Below, piece after piece: positions 10,759 through 23,234 of a DNA stretch of 64,000 nt. The stretch is from the NCBI RefSeq assembly GCF_020085105.1, contig NC_058047.1, positions 14,427,001-14,491,000 of the forward strand, written 5' to 3'. The DNA is from Siniperca chuatsi. Its lineage: Eukaryota > Chordata > Actinopteri > Centrarchiformes > Sinipercidae. The notes beneath the pieces were generated by a model. It was not told where the DNA came from, did no database searches, and saw nothing but the letters and a program-made list of their open reading frames with translations. The stretch's first letter is position 1. Each line of letters starts with the position of its first letter. Both the position numbers and the translations under genes were made by a program.

Positions 10759-11524
10759 TGGTTTTATTACTGTGTCCCAGGAGGCACCGGCGAAGCCGCA
10801 GTGCATCTCGGTCCCCAAGGAGGAGGTTGTCCAGGTCTCCCTCGCTCAGACGGTGAGTTGTTGTGCACATTGTACATGCAAGTCATTTAAGATATAATTT
10901 TGGAGTACAACAACTTAAAAAAATTATCCATTTGTCATGTTCAGTCACAAGAAAGAGAAAAAGAAGGACAAGGAACGTGAGAAGGACCGGGATAGAGAGA
11001 GGAGGGAGGACAGGGACCGGATCAGAGATGAAAGAGAACGCTCCAGCAGTAAGAAGAAGAAGAGCAAAGACAAGGAACGAGATCGGGACCGCAAGTCCGA
11101 TAGTGAGAAAGGAGACGTTAAGGTATGTTTAGAGCCTGGAATTTCATATCGAAATTATTGCCATTTAATTGAACATCAGGCGGCTACATTTCATGTGATT
11201 TTACTGAAATGCACATTGAGAATGAAGAGCATCTCCCAACAATGAGCTAATGCTAGAATTTTGTCAGCTTCTGAATTCCCTTTTTTAACACTCTCACTTA
11301 AATTGTCTTGACAGGTGACACGGGATTACGATGAAGAGGAACAAGGTTATGACAGTGAAAAAGGAGAGGAGGAGGAGGAGGATGATGAGAGGAAGAGTGA
11401 CTCAGACTCTGCTTCATCCCCCAAAGGCCAGGAGGACATGGAGAGATCTGAGGGCCAAACCCCCAAAAAGTCCAAACTGAATGGAGACGATCACCATCAG
11501 GAAGACATGGAGATGAGCGACTAA
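3086..11524 (+). CDS. srsf11: SRSF11 (SRp54), serine/arginine-rich splicing factor 11, 460 aa, 12 coding exons
   Basis: Coding exons: 3086-3207, 4709-4842, 7593-7702, 9021-9110, 9317-9363, 9445-9578, 9860-9941, 10099-10212, 10530-10619, 10781-10852, 10945-11122, 11315-11524 (1383 nt, all GT-AG, phases close). Residues about 5-85 are an RNA-recognition motif (VIQVTNVSPSTTSEQMRTLF, RVCFVKF, VDRALIVV). A linker with SLLAPANAVAGMMPGGGLLP and a conserved EIEEAMKRVREAQSLISAAI helix follows. An Arg/Ser domain spans about 213-330, then a charged Lys/Glu/Arg region with KKKKSKDKE, the block VTRDYDEEEQGYDSEK, and the C-terminus NGDDHHQEDMEMSD. The order matches mammalian SRSF11 throughout; the fish protein lacks the mammalian N-terminal glycine tract. 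It is a nuclear SR-related protein acting in splice-site choice. The start is the first ATG and leads directly into the RRM. Intron 2 holds a candidate poison exon. Identity is very secure. Confidence 0.97.
3486..4080. repeat. Dispersed teleost 'aatcgattaatcg' repeat in srsf11 intron 1
   Basis: The region has many AATCGACTAATCG / GATTAATCGG-type motifs and phrases such as TTGATAAATTACTG and CAGTTACTTGACTAATTG. These resemble the element fragments at 22625-22890, 35899-36290, 37441-37785, 40385-40600 and 49690-49790. It is degenerate and its ends are not clear. The remainder of intron 1 (3208-4708) shows nothing else I can support. Confidence 0.4.
5392..6193. mobile_element. Non-autonomous hAT-family element in srsf11 intron 2
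   Basis: The element occupies 5400-6185 (786 bp). Its left end is TAGGGATGCCCCGA and the reverse complement of its right end is TAGGGATGTCCCGA, giving 13/14 matching inverted repeats. The flanking 8-mers are CACCAAAC (5392-5399) and CACCAAGC (6186-6193), a 7/8 target-site duplication of hAT length. No transposase reading frame is present inside. Confidence 0.75.
6677..6730. repeat. Compound (GT)n-(CT)n microsatellite
   Basis: A run of GT units with two GC interruptions is followed by about ten CT units and a short poly-C/poly-T tract, in srsf11 intron 2. A 24-25 nt poly-T tract follows at about 6943-6965. Confidence 0.85.
7212..7331 (+). other. srsf11: Candidate poison cassette exon in srsf11 intron 2
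   Basis: A 120-nt stretch is bounded by a good acceptor (TTTTTGTGTGCTTTATAG, AG at 7210-7211) and a donor (ACAG/GTGATA, GT at 7332-7333). Joined to exon 2, which leaves one base, it reads A-K-Q-P-A-R-V-A-C-S and then TAA at 7241-7243. Inclusion would therefore truncate the protein just after the RRM and should trigger nonsense-mediated decay. SR-protein genes are known to autoregulate with conserved poison exons. A second candidate lies just upstream (6968-7124, acceptor after a long poly-T, donor ATG/GTAAGT), and it also meets an in-frame stop. Splice signals and stops are seen; use in RNA is inferred. Confidence 0.45.
8371..8537 (-). mobile_element. Retroposon 3' end, minus orientation, srsf11 intron 3
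   Basis: Read on the minus strand it gives TTGCCACTGTCGCC, GGTCTCTGTAATTAATATT, AGTACGGTCTAGACCTGCTC and the tail TGGCGCTATATAAATAAAAT. Two further copies occur in plus orientation at 9144-9266 and 59035-59126. The tail is typical of an abundant teleost non-LTR or SINE family. It lies about 480 bp upstream of srsf11 exon 4. Confidence 0.7.
9144..9266 (+). mobile_element. Retroposon 3' end, plus orientation, srsf11 intron 4
   Basis: This copy contains GGGTCTCTGTAAATATTATA, AGAGTACAGTCTAGACCTGC, TAACTTCTGTTATGAATTGG and the tail TGCTATATAAATAAAATTG, ending in GAATTGAATG. It is the inverted counterpart of the copy at 8371-8537 and starts only 34 bp after the exon 4 donor. Confidence 0.7.
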
Positions 11525-12110
11525 GAACATCCCGAACCAGACCGTGTTATCTTTCCACTGTACTCTTTTTATATTTTTAATACAGGCCACAACATGTCTG
11601 TGCCTGATTTCTCAAAGTACAAAAAAAGATGTTGTCTTAACTGTAGAATTATTGGGAAGGGGGTGTAGAAGGAAAGCAGTCAAATAATTTTTGTAAAGAC
11701 AAGAAAACAAGGACTAAAATATGAATAACGAGATGGTTTTAAATTGTCAATGCTATAGTTTTTCAAGATCCAGTTGTTGTTTTTTTTGTTGCGTTTGTGT
11801 TCAAACTTTGTCTTCCTGACAGTAGAATACACAGCATTTTCCGCTAAAATGTAAATATTTTACTAGTCGGGATTGAGTCCTTAACTTGTTCAGACTGTTA
11901 GTCACCCACCACCAAATTCATGTTAAGTTTTTTGTTAGCTGAACCATTCTGCTTTAACTGTACTACACCCAGTCGTATTTCAGCTGACCCTTCCTATTTA
12001 CACCCCTTTGTAAGTGTACACTGTAGATTGAAATGTGTTGTTGCAATGAATTACTTTGTCTGCCAAGGTTTTCCAAAGGAAACTAATAAAATTGGGTCAA
12101 ACTGTCAACT
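11525..12110 (+). other. srsf11: srsf11 3' UTR
   Basis: Sequence between the srsf11 stop (TAA 11522-11524) and the first canonical AATAAA at 12085-12090. It is AT-rich with poly-T and TTTTTATATTTTTAATAC stretches typical of a vertebrate 3' UTR. The cleavage site is expected near 12100-12115. Confidence 0.65.
12085..12090 (+). terminator. srsf11: srsf11 polyadenylation signal AATAAA
   Basis: Canonical AATAAA lies 561 nt after the stop codon, within ACTAATAAAATTGG. It is the first canonical hexamer after the srsf11 stop. Confidence 0.6.
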
Positions 12111-12191
12111 TATTATGTCACTAAGAAAATGTGGAAGCGCAAGTTAAATATTGGGAAATACGGTTCCTGTAACTTCCTGGAGTCTACGCTG

Positions 12192-12204
12192 GTTGCCTGG
12201 CAAC
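12192..12204. promoter_or_regulatory. RFX X-box-like inverted repeat GTTGCCTGGCAAC
   Basis: A perfect 6+1+6 inverted repeat (GTTGCC-T-GGCAAC) matches the RFX half-site pair with a one-base spacer. It sits between the two convergent gene ends, about 100 bp past the srsf11 polyadenylation signal. X-boxes usually mark ciliary gene promoters. A short plus-strand frame at 12559-12675 lies downstream. Binding is inferred only. Confidence 0.35.
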
Positions 12205-12558
12205 TGCAAAGAGTGGGAAAAAATATGCAACACAACCGCCCATATAATGGTAAATTGTCTATTTTACATTCTGGTTTTTGTACGGATTAAACAACCACGA
12301 TATAACGCTAATTTGTTAGCGGTGCTGGTAAACAGATTTCTATTACCGGAGGACAGAGCTAGATTAGCGTTAGCTGTTTCCAATCGTTGTGCTAAGCTAA
12401 CTGGCGGCTAGCTGTAGCTTCATTTTAACGGACAGATATGATTAAAAACAAGCTATAACGTTAAGTCTTATCTACCGCTAACTCCACCAGAAAGTGTCGA
12501 CCTCTTCTGTTAAATTAAAAGGCTTTCTTCCGTTACAGGAGGTTATGTGCGTAAAAAC

Positions 12559-12675
12559 ATGGAGTCCAAACTCAGTTGGATATGTGGAACTTTTATTTTA
12601 GTTAGTACATTTTATATGAAAATAGTGTCGCAGACTCTTACAACTGTTTTTGCTGTACAACGGACATGTAAATGA
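12559..12675 (+). CDS. Possible 38-aa small ORF with a hydrophobic segment (speculative)
   Basis: ATG at 12559 opens a frame ending TGA at 12673-12675. It reads MESKLSWICGTFILVSTFYM and continues to a Cys-Lys end, with a hydrophobic stretch at residues 7-19. A 3' splice-site-like TTCTTCCGTTACAG/GAGG precedes it, ending at 12539. It also overlaps the likely 3' end of ankrd13c on the other strand. I do not recognise it, and chance is a fair explanation. Confidence 0.15.
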   Translation: MESKLSWICGTFILVSTFYMKIVSQTLTTVFAVQRTCK

Positions 12676-14681
12676 ATGAATTTTTTACGTAAAACATGGA
12701 AAACTTAAGCAGCTGAAAACAAGAAGAAGCATGAAATCAAATATAAAGCGTTATATTAGTGAGGATGCACACTTCCAGTAACGTTAGCTGCATTGGCCTC
12801 TACGGAGGAATATAAAAAATGAAATGTACTGTTTGATTTGGTTATACCGATACTGAATATGGATATATATAAGCAAATTGTTCTAACACTTTGAGCCAAC
12901 ACATCTGTGTAGCACACCTTCATTTTAAACTGCAGCAGCAGGCAACTTAAACATGAGCACAACACCTGTTTGTATCAACATGATTAAAAGCTCATGAACC
13001 ATAGCAGCAGCTAGAAACACTCTTTCAGAGTTTAACTTTTCCAGCCTCCAGTCAACACTCCCAGGACTTGTACGCAATTCATTTCCCGAGGAACCTTGGT
13101 GTTTTGTACTTTTCACCCTGTGGAAATGATTGATTCCACAGGGTTCCACACATCTGGAGGAGGTTCATACGGTTTATCAGATATAGTGGGAAGGGAAATA
13201 ATGACAGGATAATTCAGAGATTATTTTTTTCTTTAAAACATTACAAGTATGTACAAAAATAGCAACTGCCACCTTGTTACAAACCAATAAACTCAAATTA
13301 ACTCATGTGACGCTACATAAAAAAAAAAAATCCACAACTCTTCCTCTTGCAGAGGACATCTTAAACTCATCAGCACAAAGAATAAGAAAAGAGGACGTAA
13401 AAGACAAAAGCAACAACTCTCAAAACTTGTATTTACATACTGTGCAGGGGAAAAGCCTGGTTCTTATGTGTAAAAATGACATGAATGTTGTAGTCATTCA
13501 TTGATTCCCTAATGTCTACTTACTTTACAATCCCCGTTTTTCTTCCTTTAGCAGGATTGTACGGTTTGTTACATAGTTTACAAAAGGTGTAGTATGAAAC
13601 AAAAGGCTTGAACATCATAACTTACACTTGCTGACAAACACTCAAACAAACGAAGAGAAAACTTTGTGGTACCATAAAAATTGCAGCATTTCTAGCGTTG
13701 CCTCCATGAAACTATAATATTTCAAATGTAGGATTAAGGGTTGAGTATCACAAAATGAGTGTCTAAACTCAGCTGAAAGTCGAATGGCTGTAGTGGATCT
13801 AAATAGTGCCCAAAAGTTCAGTGATGCTACTCCATGCCCATGAAAATCAATGTTACACACACACACACACACGCACACACAATTTAATAATTTGTAGAGT
13901 TAAAGTGGAATTCTGCAAAAACTGATTTTTAGGTTTTTAACCTACAAAAGAAGCCACTTCACCTGTCACAGGTGTGCATTTGGTTAAATACAATTTTATG
14001 TGTCATTGACCCCAAATCTAATTTTACAAAACTGAAATGATTTCCGCACCTTGAGAATTTTTAAAAATCTACCTAAGTAGGAAAAAGAACCTAAAAAGTA
14101 ATTTTTGGGAATTCCTCCCCAATGTGTCACACAGTAATATCAGTGCTTTACTACGAGTCAGTTAAAAACATTCCCTTTATAAACATTACTTACATACTTA
14201 AATACATAGCATCAACTGAACTGGTTGTCTGTCTTCTGCTTATACCCCGTATACAGAAACTCACCTGCTCTGCTGTCACTCGTTTGAACTTTCACTGATG
14301 AGAGGTTCAGACTCTCGGCTCCAAGTTACTTGCACTTCCTGCCTCGGCTGCTGGATTAAACCAAATCTGAAGGTGAGAGTAAGAACCTGCAACACTACGC
14401 TTCAAAAAAACACTTTGTTAATACGAGGAGACGTCGACCTCTCTGCCGCAGTGGGGCTCCATCATCAGCTGATGACGCCATTTTTGTCATGTATGTCAAA
14501 CTCTGGTCGTCTTGTTGCCGTCTGTATTCAGGGTTGGGATGGGCGCTGGAATCCACAAACTGTCAAGAAATGATTACCGCTGGTTTTTTCCCTCCAAGTT
14601 TTCCTTTTGTAATTCAAAAAGTATGTTTTGTAGCACATGGTTGCCTCGTTGCACATTTGTTTCCTGTTCCAGCTTGAGAGG
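12565..14681 (-). other. ankrd13c: Probable ankrd13c 3' UTR
   Basis: The minus strand after the ankrd13c stop at 14684-14682 has no further coding signal. An AATAAA on the minus strand (TTTATT at 12592-12597 on plus) would give a 3' UTR of about 2.1 kb. It contains a CA/TG microsatellite at 13855-13880. A nearer alternative polyadenylation site cannot be excluded. If right, ankrd13c and srsf11 mRNAs end within about 460 bp of each other. Confidence 0.45.
13855..13880. repeat. (CA)n microsatellite
   Basis: Thirteen CA-type units with one GC interruption, in the inferred ankrd13c 3' UTR. Confidence 0.9.
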
Positions 14682-17600
14682 TTAAAGGTCAGGGAAGCGG
14701 CTAGGGTCTTCTTTATAGTCGTTGGGAATGGTAAAAATGGACTCATCAAACTCATCATAGCGAAACTCCTGAAATGTCACGGTGGCTGTGATCGTAGGAA
14801 AGACAGGGATGTCTGCAGGGAGACGAACAGAATTACAAATTATGTTTGCAAATCTTAGATGCATGCTTTGAAATTTTACACCAGTATGCAGATTTCTTTC
14901 CATGTTTTAAATGAGGAGGAGAAAATATCAAATGAAAAAATCCCTTTCTATCTAATTTACACAGTATGCTTCTTTGAATTACATCTGCTTACCGAGTTTG
15001 ACAGGAAAGCCAGGGGGGAGCTTCATCTGAACAAACTCCCTGAGTTTATTAAAGTGCTTGAAGGGTGCAATCACCTCCAGAACGTTCAGTAACCTGAGGG
15101 AGAACGAAACCAAAACCAACAAATGGTTACAGGTTACAAATAAACTTATGGCTGAAATACACACAAATATAAGACTAATTTTACTGGTAAATATAAATCA
15201 TAAATTCTTAGATATTGGCATATTTCGTTAGACTTGTTAGATTATATTTTAATTTATAATTTGCTACTTATATCAACTGTTCTAAGCTCCACAGGACTGA
15301 ACTGTAACACGTTGCTGATACACAATCACTCAGTAATTAGAAAGTTAAAATAAAAACATTTCAAAGCTTTTAAAAACAGAAAAACAGAATCAAAGCCAGA
15401 AGTCTTAGTAAATACAAAGGAAATAAATTCAAACAAAAACATCTTTATGTCATTTGCTCAAACGAGTCATTTCCCTTTCTATCACCACTATGCACATGTC
15501 AGGAGAAAATAACAGGAGGGAAGTTTGGCTCCCTGCTTTTTAGTAACAGTCTGGATGCCAAGTTAAGGAGAAGACTCACGATTCAATGCCCAGAGGGAAG
15601 TCTTGACTCATGGCTATCGTGGCTTTGAAGTTTTTCTTGCTCTCTTTGCAGACCAGCTCTCTTCCTAGATGAGGTGCTCTGAGGGGAGAGAGAAACAACA
15701 ACCAGTCAGACTGTAATCTCACGATGAAGGCAGCTCACTGAGGAAGAGTTTACAGCTTGTTATTATGCAGAAATCTTCCATATGTATTATAGTTTTAACT
15801 CACTCTGCTTTCTGTCATTCATGTCTTCTAAAACAGTAACTGAACACGACCCTTATCAGTTAAAGGAAACAACTGGTCCTTGACAAGTGCAGATTAACAT
15901 TTTGTGACATAGAAACTCAGATTTTTGCATGTGGAGAAGACAATGTAGTCTACAATCTGCATGGAAATTACACAAATTACAATGATACTGTAGTAATATA
16001 TTTGCTATAGAAATGTTATTTATGTGAAGTCTAATTTTCCATTCTTTAGGAGAGGGAAGCTAAAATAATAGTGCTTCATCTGAAAGGACACTTAGTTCCT
16101 TCATTCACAAATATAATATGTCTATGAATTAACATTAATGGTCTGGCTTCCCCTGTAAAAGTCTAAAAACGACACCTACTTTCCATTGTCAGCAGCGATG
16201 TATTCTTCCCAGGATATAGTGTTGGGTGAAGGGGGAGTCAGAGATTGCCTCCTCGTCGGCTGAAGAGCAGAAAGAAAAAAAAACCCAACACTTTAAAGGG
16301 CAGATCAAAAGACTAAACTATGGCAGGGTCACACATAAAAAAACACAAAAATGGAAAACAAAGTTCCAAAGTGACAATGATGGCAGACAAAACAAAATGA
16401 TAACCCATTAAACTGAGAATAGTCTAACATCAAGTTTAACTATCTGTGTTCTTGAAATCTGTGAGCTGCCAACTTCTGATCAACAGCCAATCTGACAAAA
16501 TTCATACAAAGACCTCATTTAAGAAAGTGGGATCTCTTTAATATTATTTTAACACTTTATTCTATCAAACTTTCTTAATTTACTCCCACAGAGCAATGCC
16601 ATGCACAGGCCACTAGAGGGCCCCAGTGCATCATTAACCCACAGTAACCTCTGGTTGGCCTGTTAAGCCTCTCACACACACACACAGTATAACTGAATTA
16701 TTATAGTTTAGTACACCACTAAACATCTGTAGAGACACAGGAAATGCTTCCAGACAGGATCAGTGTTAAACATCTTAAACTATCATGGACGAATGTATTG
16801 AATGTATAAGCCAAAGGATGCAGTGCATACAGTACACCAGGATGCACACAGCAGGATACTGAGAGATCATGATAAGTAAAAACGGGGCCAGCGAACGTAC
16901 GTTTGCTTCCACTTGTTAAAAAAAATGTGATTACTGGAAGGAGTTTCCCCCTCATATCAAATAATCTAAGCCTCCTGAGGAAAATGATCTCGACTTCCTG
17001 AATAAACTGTAAGAGTTCTCCTTCAGCGTCAGTTTATTTTAAGATCAGACAATCTGTTCTTCCTGACCCTGAATTAGAACTTGGATGAGCTCCATCCTGT
17101 TTCTCCTAAAATTGACTTTCTCCTAAAATGAACTTGCTGTTCTTGCCAACGTTCACACCAGCTGACCTCTCTTTTGTAAACTGTGCTTTAATAAGGCAAC
17201 TAGGGCAGAATAATGTGGGAAAATGTTGTGGATGACGAGACACCTGTTTGTGCCAAGAGACAGATCTATGTAGTGTGAATTGAAAAATGGAGACAATGTT
17301 TTCCTGCATTCCCACTGACACTGCCGTCATCACAGAAATGTTTTGGTGTTTTCACTGCGGGCCGCGGCCTTGCTAAGTGCTCGCTCTCTCACACCGCGTG
17401 TATCACGTGTTGTTGTGATGAGGACAGAGTACACACAGCCTGCGGAGGCCCTGATCTGCTGGTATGCTGGTCCCACCCCTCCATCATTCCATGGCACCAG
17501 GGGTTTTAGCCTTCATCCATGTGATCAATAGTGTCAAGCCCTGTTTGAAAGCCCCCCACGCTTCCCTGTGTCCACAGGCGCAGAGCTGACCTGCTCTCCC

Positions 17601-19010
17601 TCGCTGTGGTAAAAAAAAAAAAAAAAGCTACGTCACAGCAGCTGCTTATTTTCACCCTCACCCACTTCCATGCATCATTTCCACTGGGGTGGAAGGAGAA
17701 ACTATTTCCACATCGACACCCACTAAAACACAGCCTTTTCACTTTAAATACAAGTGGGCACTGATTCAAATGAGTGTAAAGAGACTGACAAACAACAGAG
17801 GACACTGTGATGAGACAAAGCACAAGCACAGAACAAGAACGAGTCGACAAAAAACAACCGAGCAGTTAAAAGGCACCCATTGAGTGTTGAAAGGCATTGT
17901 CTTCACTGTGTGACTGGCTTTATGCTCAGTGTTTAGACAAGGGCTTGCTAAGCAAAGTCTGGAACATACTGTAGTGAAGGGTGGGTGGGAGAGTCATCCC
18001 TGTGAATAAGGTGCAGCTTTGTAGCTTTCACCACTAGGTGGCATTGCTGAGACTCTAATCCATGCATATTGGAAGAGGAGCGGTGGTGGACCTGTCTCAC
18101 AAACAGTGATCAGGGGCAGCTGTTCATTCTGTTTTCATGTCCGAAAAAAATAAAACATCAAAGAAACAACAGCGGGGAGTCAGACAGGAATTTTTCAATA
18201 AACCATGCAAAGTTGACGGCCAGAGTCTGGCAGGAAGTCCATGCTGTTTCTACAAGATTTATCTTTGTATAGATACAGCAATGAGAACTGTGAGGTTTAT
18301 TTTGTTTGAGACTCATACCCCAAGGTTCCAGCGGGACAGGACAGTTTCAGGACTGGACTGGTGGTTACGCTGCAGGTATAAGTAAACAGGATGTTCATTG
18401 ACAGAGCAGTGCTCCAACTGGTTCTCATTTTTACTAAAAAGTTCCTAGCAGTGAGTCACAGAGTAACTTTAAAAGTGTGCAGCTGCACTCTATTAGCCAT
18501 CCTTTCTTTTATGTTTTATGCTAAGAAAACCTCCAAGACTTGTTTCTTTTTGATCCAGGATGTCTGTGACTGTCACAGCAAAAGGTCCAACAGAAGGGAA
18601 TTAAAAACAGTGCAGGTTTAACAGGTTTTCTGGCTCACCATGTAACTTGAGAATCTATAAGAAAATAAACTGGAATCAAACCTGTAGAACTCAGCAGTGA
18701 TTGTCAGTGCAAATAGGCGCATATAGGTGTTGTTTGCACCGCAGGAACTTTGCTGGGGGACCAAGAACCTTTTGAGGAACTCAGGAACTAAACCTGCATT
18801 TCCACCAGAGGAACCAGGGACTAAATTGAGTTCCTGTAAGGTGAAAAAAAGTCCTTGTAGTTCTTGCCAGATGTCACTGACTGACGAGGGGCTGATGTTT
18901 ATTATTGTTCATTCGTTAGAAAAGTAACGCTTTGTTGTTGGCTTCCTAACTGCTTTGACAAAGCAAGTTAATGTGTGCGAGAGTGAAGAGAGAGCTAACA
19001 AACTGAGAGC

Positions 19011-19047
<37 letters not shown>

Positions 19048-22000
19048 AGCTGCGGTCAAGTGAGGTAGAGAGTGAATGAGAGAGGGAGCGGTGATGAGAG
19101 AAGAAAGCGAGTGAACAAGAGATATTAAACCTTATTTGCTGACAGTTTCATGGCAGTAACGTTCTAAAACACTCAGCAGATCGTCTACAGTGGTCTTCTG
19201 GATTTCCTCCTCTGCATGTCTCCTTTTCATTTATTCATTAAATAAACCCAATCAAACATCAGAGACATGCTACAGTAAATACAAAGAACAACAGAATCAC
19301 TCTGTTATTGTTTTCTCTGTGTGTAAATGTTTAAAATACTGCTGTCGATCTAATTTATCTAATTTTCACAGTTCTTCAGATGCTGTGGAAACGCAAACAG
19401 GAATACAGAAAAGAGACTTTCAGATCCTAGTTTAGTCCCTATGGTTCCACAGTTCCTGGAACTTTTTGGTCAAAAAGGACTAATAATATCCAATCCATGA
19501 AACACTTAAAAACAAGTCAAGGTGGTCCAAATTTTAGAATACAATAAGTCAGAGTGATCAGAAATCTTTAAATCTACAGTATCCTGATATGTTGACCCTG
19601 GGCACTCTCTAAAAGTATAGAATTTATGTAGAGTCAGCTACATTACAGCACTATGGGAATCAGTAAGGATTCAGGGTCTTTTTTTAAGGATGTCAAGTTG
19701 GATGTTAGCCATATTGGCTCCCATGTAATGTCATGTTATCAATGCGCAGGTTTCAAGCACCAATCTATGATAGGATGTTTGTGATGTGATGCTCCATGGG
19801 GACCCATAAGCGCAATAAACACATCATGGGTGATGATGGTGGGGGCGTTATGGACTGAGGCTGTACATTTGATTTAATAGCCTTCTCTCTGCTCTCTCTC
19901 CATCACCTTGCTGAAATGACAAGTGACAATCCACCATATATTCGGTGCCCGACTCACCTCAAAGTTCTGCTCTATGAGATTCCCTCCTTTGCTCAGGCTC
20001 TCCATGATGGCTTTGTTCCTCAAGATGTCCTCCTCGCTCAGATGCTCACGTCTCTTCCTGGACTCGAGCACCAGGCCGTTCACAGAGTAGAAATCTGCCA
20101 GAAAGTTTCCCACGCGCTCCTGGAGGTAGAAGAAAGAGTTAGATAAGTCCCCCCCCCCGCTGATTCACCAATTTCCCTTTTAAACACATGTCAAAAGTTC
20201 GAGAGGATAGAAAGCAATACCAACATAACTCATTCACCGCCTTCATGCCCCCTTGCCTTGTCTGTGTTGATTTTAACACTAAGCCTATCACCTGTGGTTC
20301 CTTCCTGGGGTTATCACTAGTGCTCCTTTGATTTATTTACTGTCTTTCCTGCCTGGTATATGTATGCAGTGCAGGAAATATCATCAGGAAAGTGGACGAC
20401 GTCTACAGCAATGAAGAGCAGAACTGTAGTTTCAAAACAAGAGCGATATCTCACGGGGTGAGATAACAAAAGACAGAGAAACAACATTTACAGGTCAAGC
20501 TAATAACACATAACGGCGACAGAATTTATTTGCCCAAAAAGATGGAGGAAAAAAGGGAAGAGTGTTTAGTTCAGTCCAGACCTGTCAAACTATTGCTAAT
20601 TTATCTCCAATATTTTATTTTGCCGGCATTATTGCTTTCACAGTAAAGTAAAAGTAAAAAGTAAGAGTGCAGGGATCCATATCTTTCTCTTTCTGTGGCT
20701 TTTTATGAGAGCTCACCCAGAGAACTGTCAGAGCACTTCCCATACTTAATATTTGATCCCTTTTAGTTTGTCCACATTGTTTTTCACGTCAGAGAAGTTG
20801 TAAAGGGGTCAACAGTCTGGGTTCCTTTTGAGTAAACCAGCTGAAAACCATCATATATTGCAAGTGATGTTATGATACACACAAACTGTAAAATACATTC
20901 TGATATACATCTGTGTACTGACCCCTGTGTATTGTTTACCTTCCATTTCCTGCCTTCTCCAGAGAATTTATCAAATTCCCAACTTTCTGTCTGGGTCAAG
21001 CTACTAAAGATTTCCAGAAATTCCACATCCAGGTGAAACCCTGTGACCCACAGCTGACTTTGGAAACGCTGTGGTGGTGGGAGTAATGATATCATGACAA
21101 CAACAACCACAATACAACAGCTAACACCAACCGTCTTGTCTTCTCTGAACAGCCAGCCAGTCTGCGCTCTGGAGAAGGTGATGGACTTGGTGGAGAGCGT
21201 GGCGGAGTACACGTCGCTGCTCATCAGAATGTCCACTTCCTCCTCGGTCTCCATCTCTGACTCCTGAACATACAGGACAGTTACACAGACACCAACACAG
21301 GCATGGATGCTCAGTATGAGGTGTAAAGCAGCAGCGTTCATTTCCATGAGGAATGCTAACATTAATAACAAGCCATTTGAACACCCTAAATAACATGGCA
21401 GTAGATGATGCATGTAAATCAGGTTTTTAACATGTGATGACAGCACAGACTGAATTTTAGTGTTGCTGCAATGTTGATATGTAGAAACTTGGATTGCAAA
21501 TCAACACAGAGGAGTTTTCTGTTTTACATTACAGGTTTTTTCCCCAATAACACTACCAGTAGCACCAGGACCAGTGATTTTAGTATTTTTACAGCTAATA
21601 TAATCTGTGTATATTCAAAATTTAGCAAATCATAGCTGAGCAGACGAACGTGTAGCATTTGTGTGATACTCATGTCCCACCATTACTATAAGAAAGAACT
21701 ACCTGTTACTACCAGTTATAATCTTTTCCTCTGCGAGCGATGGGAACATGTCTGTTGGTTCCTTTGGTCAAGAGCAAGTTATCTCAACAAACATTTTGTA
21801 TGAATATTCATTCTCCCCAGAGGCTGATTGTTAATGACATTGGTAACGTGACTTTTCATCTAGTTTCTTGGACAGTGTCTCCCACCCACTCCATGACGTG
21901 CTGGTCAAGCAAAGGAGCACCTTCAGCGGAAGACTTATCCCACCAAAAAGCACCACAGAGCGCCACAGGAAGTCATTCCTGCCTGTGGCCATCAAACTAT

Positions 22001-23148
22001 TTAACTCCTCCCTCTAAGGGTTAGTCTGTTTGACCCTAGGTCTTGACCCTAGGTCACTAAACTGGACATTGATCATTACATCTCCGCCATAATTAATAAT
22101 AATTGTGCAATATTCTGTGTACTACTCCCGTGCAATATTAGTTTTCCCATGTTAGTTTTTCTTATTTATTGTTATTGATATTATATACCTCTATTACTCT
22201 CGACAGTACATGCACCTCCGCTTTTTACTATTACTTATTACATATTTGGTGACACTGTATTTTATACTGTACTTTCATCATCAACTGGTAAACCTACTTG
22301 GTACTCGACACTTAGTTTATCTTATACTTATACCGACCTGATACTTAATTTATTTTCTGACCTGTTTTATAGTGTTTATAGTGTATCATATCGTTTTCTA
22401 GTACTTCTCCTGTGTGTACTGACGTAAAGGCTAACTACTGTAACAAAGAGTTTCCCTACGGGGATCAATAAAGTATTTCTGATTCTGATTCTGATTCACC
22501 CTATGGAACACTGCCATACCATTTACTGAAATTTTTTTTTAGCCCCACTACTGACAAAGCTGTGGGAACAGCAAAACTGTCAGTATGTTGTTGTTTTTTT
22601 TAAACCAAAAGTTCAGTAATGTGGTGGGGCTAAAACGATTAAACAATTAGTCCATTTACAGAGAATGAATGCAACTATTTTTATAATCAATTAATCGTTT
22701 GAGTCATTTTTCAAGCAAAAATAACAAACATTTACCGGTTCCAGCTTCTTAAATGCGAGCATTAGCTGCTTTTCTTTTTCTTAGCTGACAGCCAATTGAA
22801 CATTTTTGAGCTTTAAACTGTTAGTTGGACAAAGCAAGATATTTGAATATGGCTGAATATGAAGTATACAATACAATTTTTGTCTATTTTCTGATATGAA
22901 CATTGCAAACTTCAGGGGCTGCAAGTGAAGCTTTGGTCTTTCAGTCTCATATCAGCATGCGTCTCACACACCTCATGGTGTATCCGCTGGTAGACTTTCT
23001 GTTCGTTGTCCAGCACAACAAAAGACTCGGAGGGGATGGCATTGCCGTTGAAGATGAAACTCAGGTCACCGCGCTGACACTTCATGTCTGTGAAGTCTAT
23101 CAGGGTAGTGTCGAGTCTATACATACACACACACACGCACACACACAC

Positions 23149-23234
<86 letters not shown>

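Noticed and set aside
20784..21446. 220-codon minus-strand open frame
   Set aside because: Only 21263-21132 within it is a real ankrd13c exon. The rest is intron that happens to stay open.
23125..23229. Regular tandem array considered as CRISPR or satellite
   Set aside because: Dinucleotide microsatellite only; no spacers, and the genome is eukaryotic.
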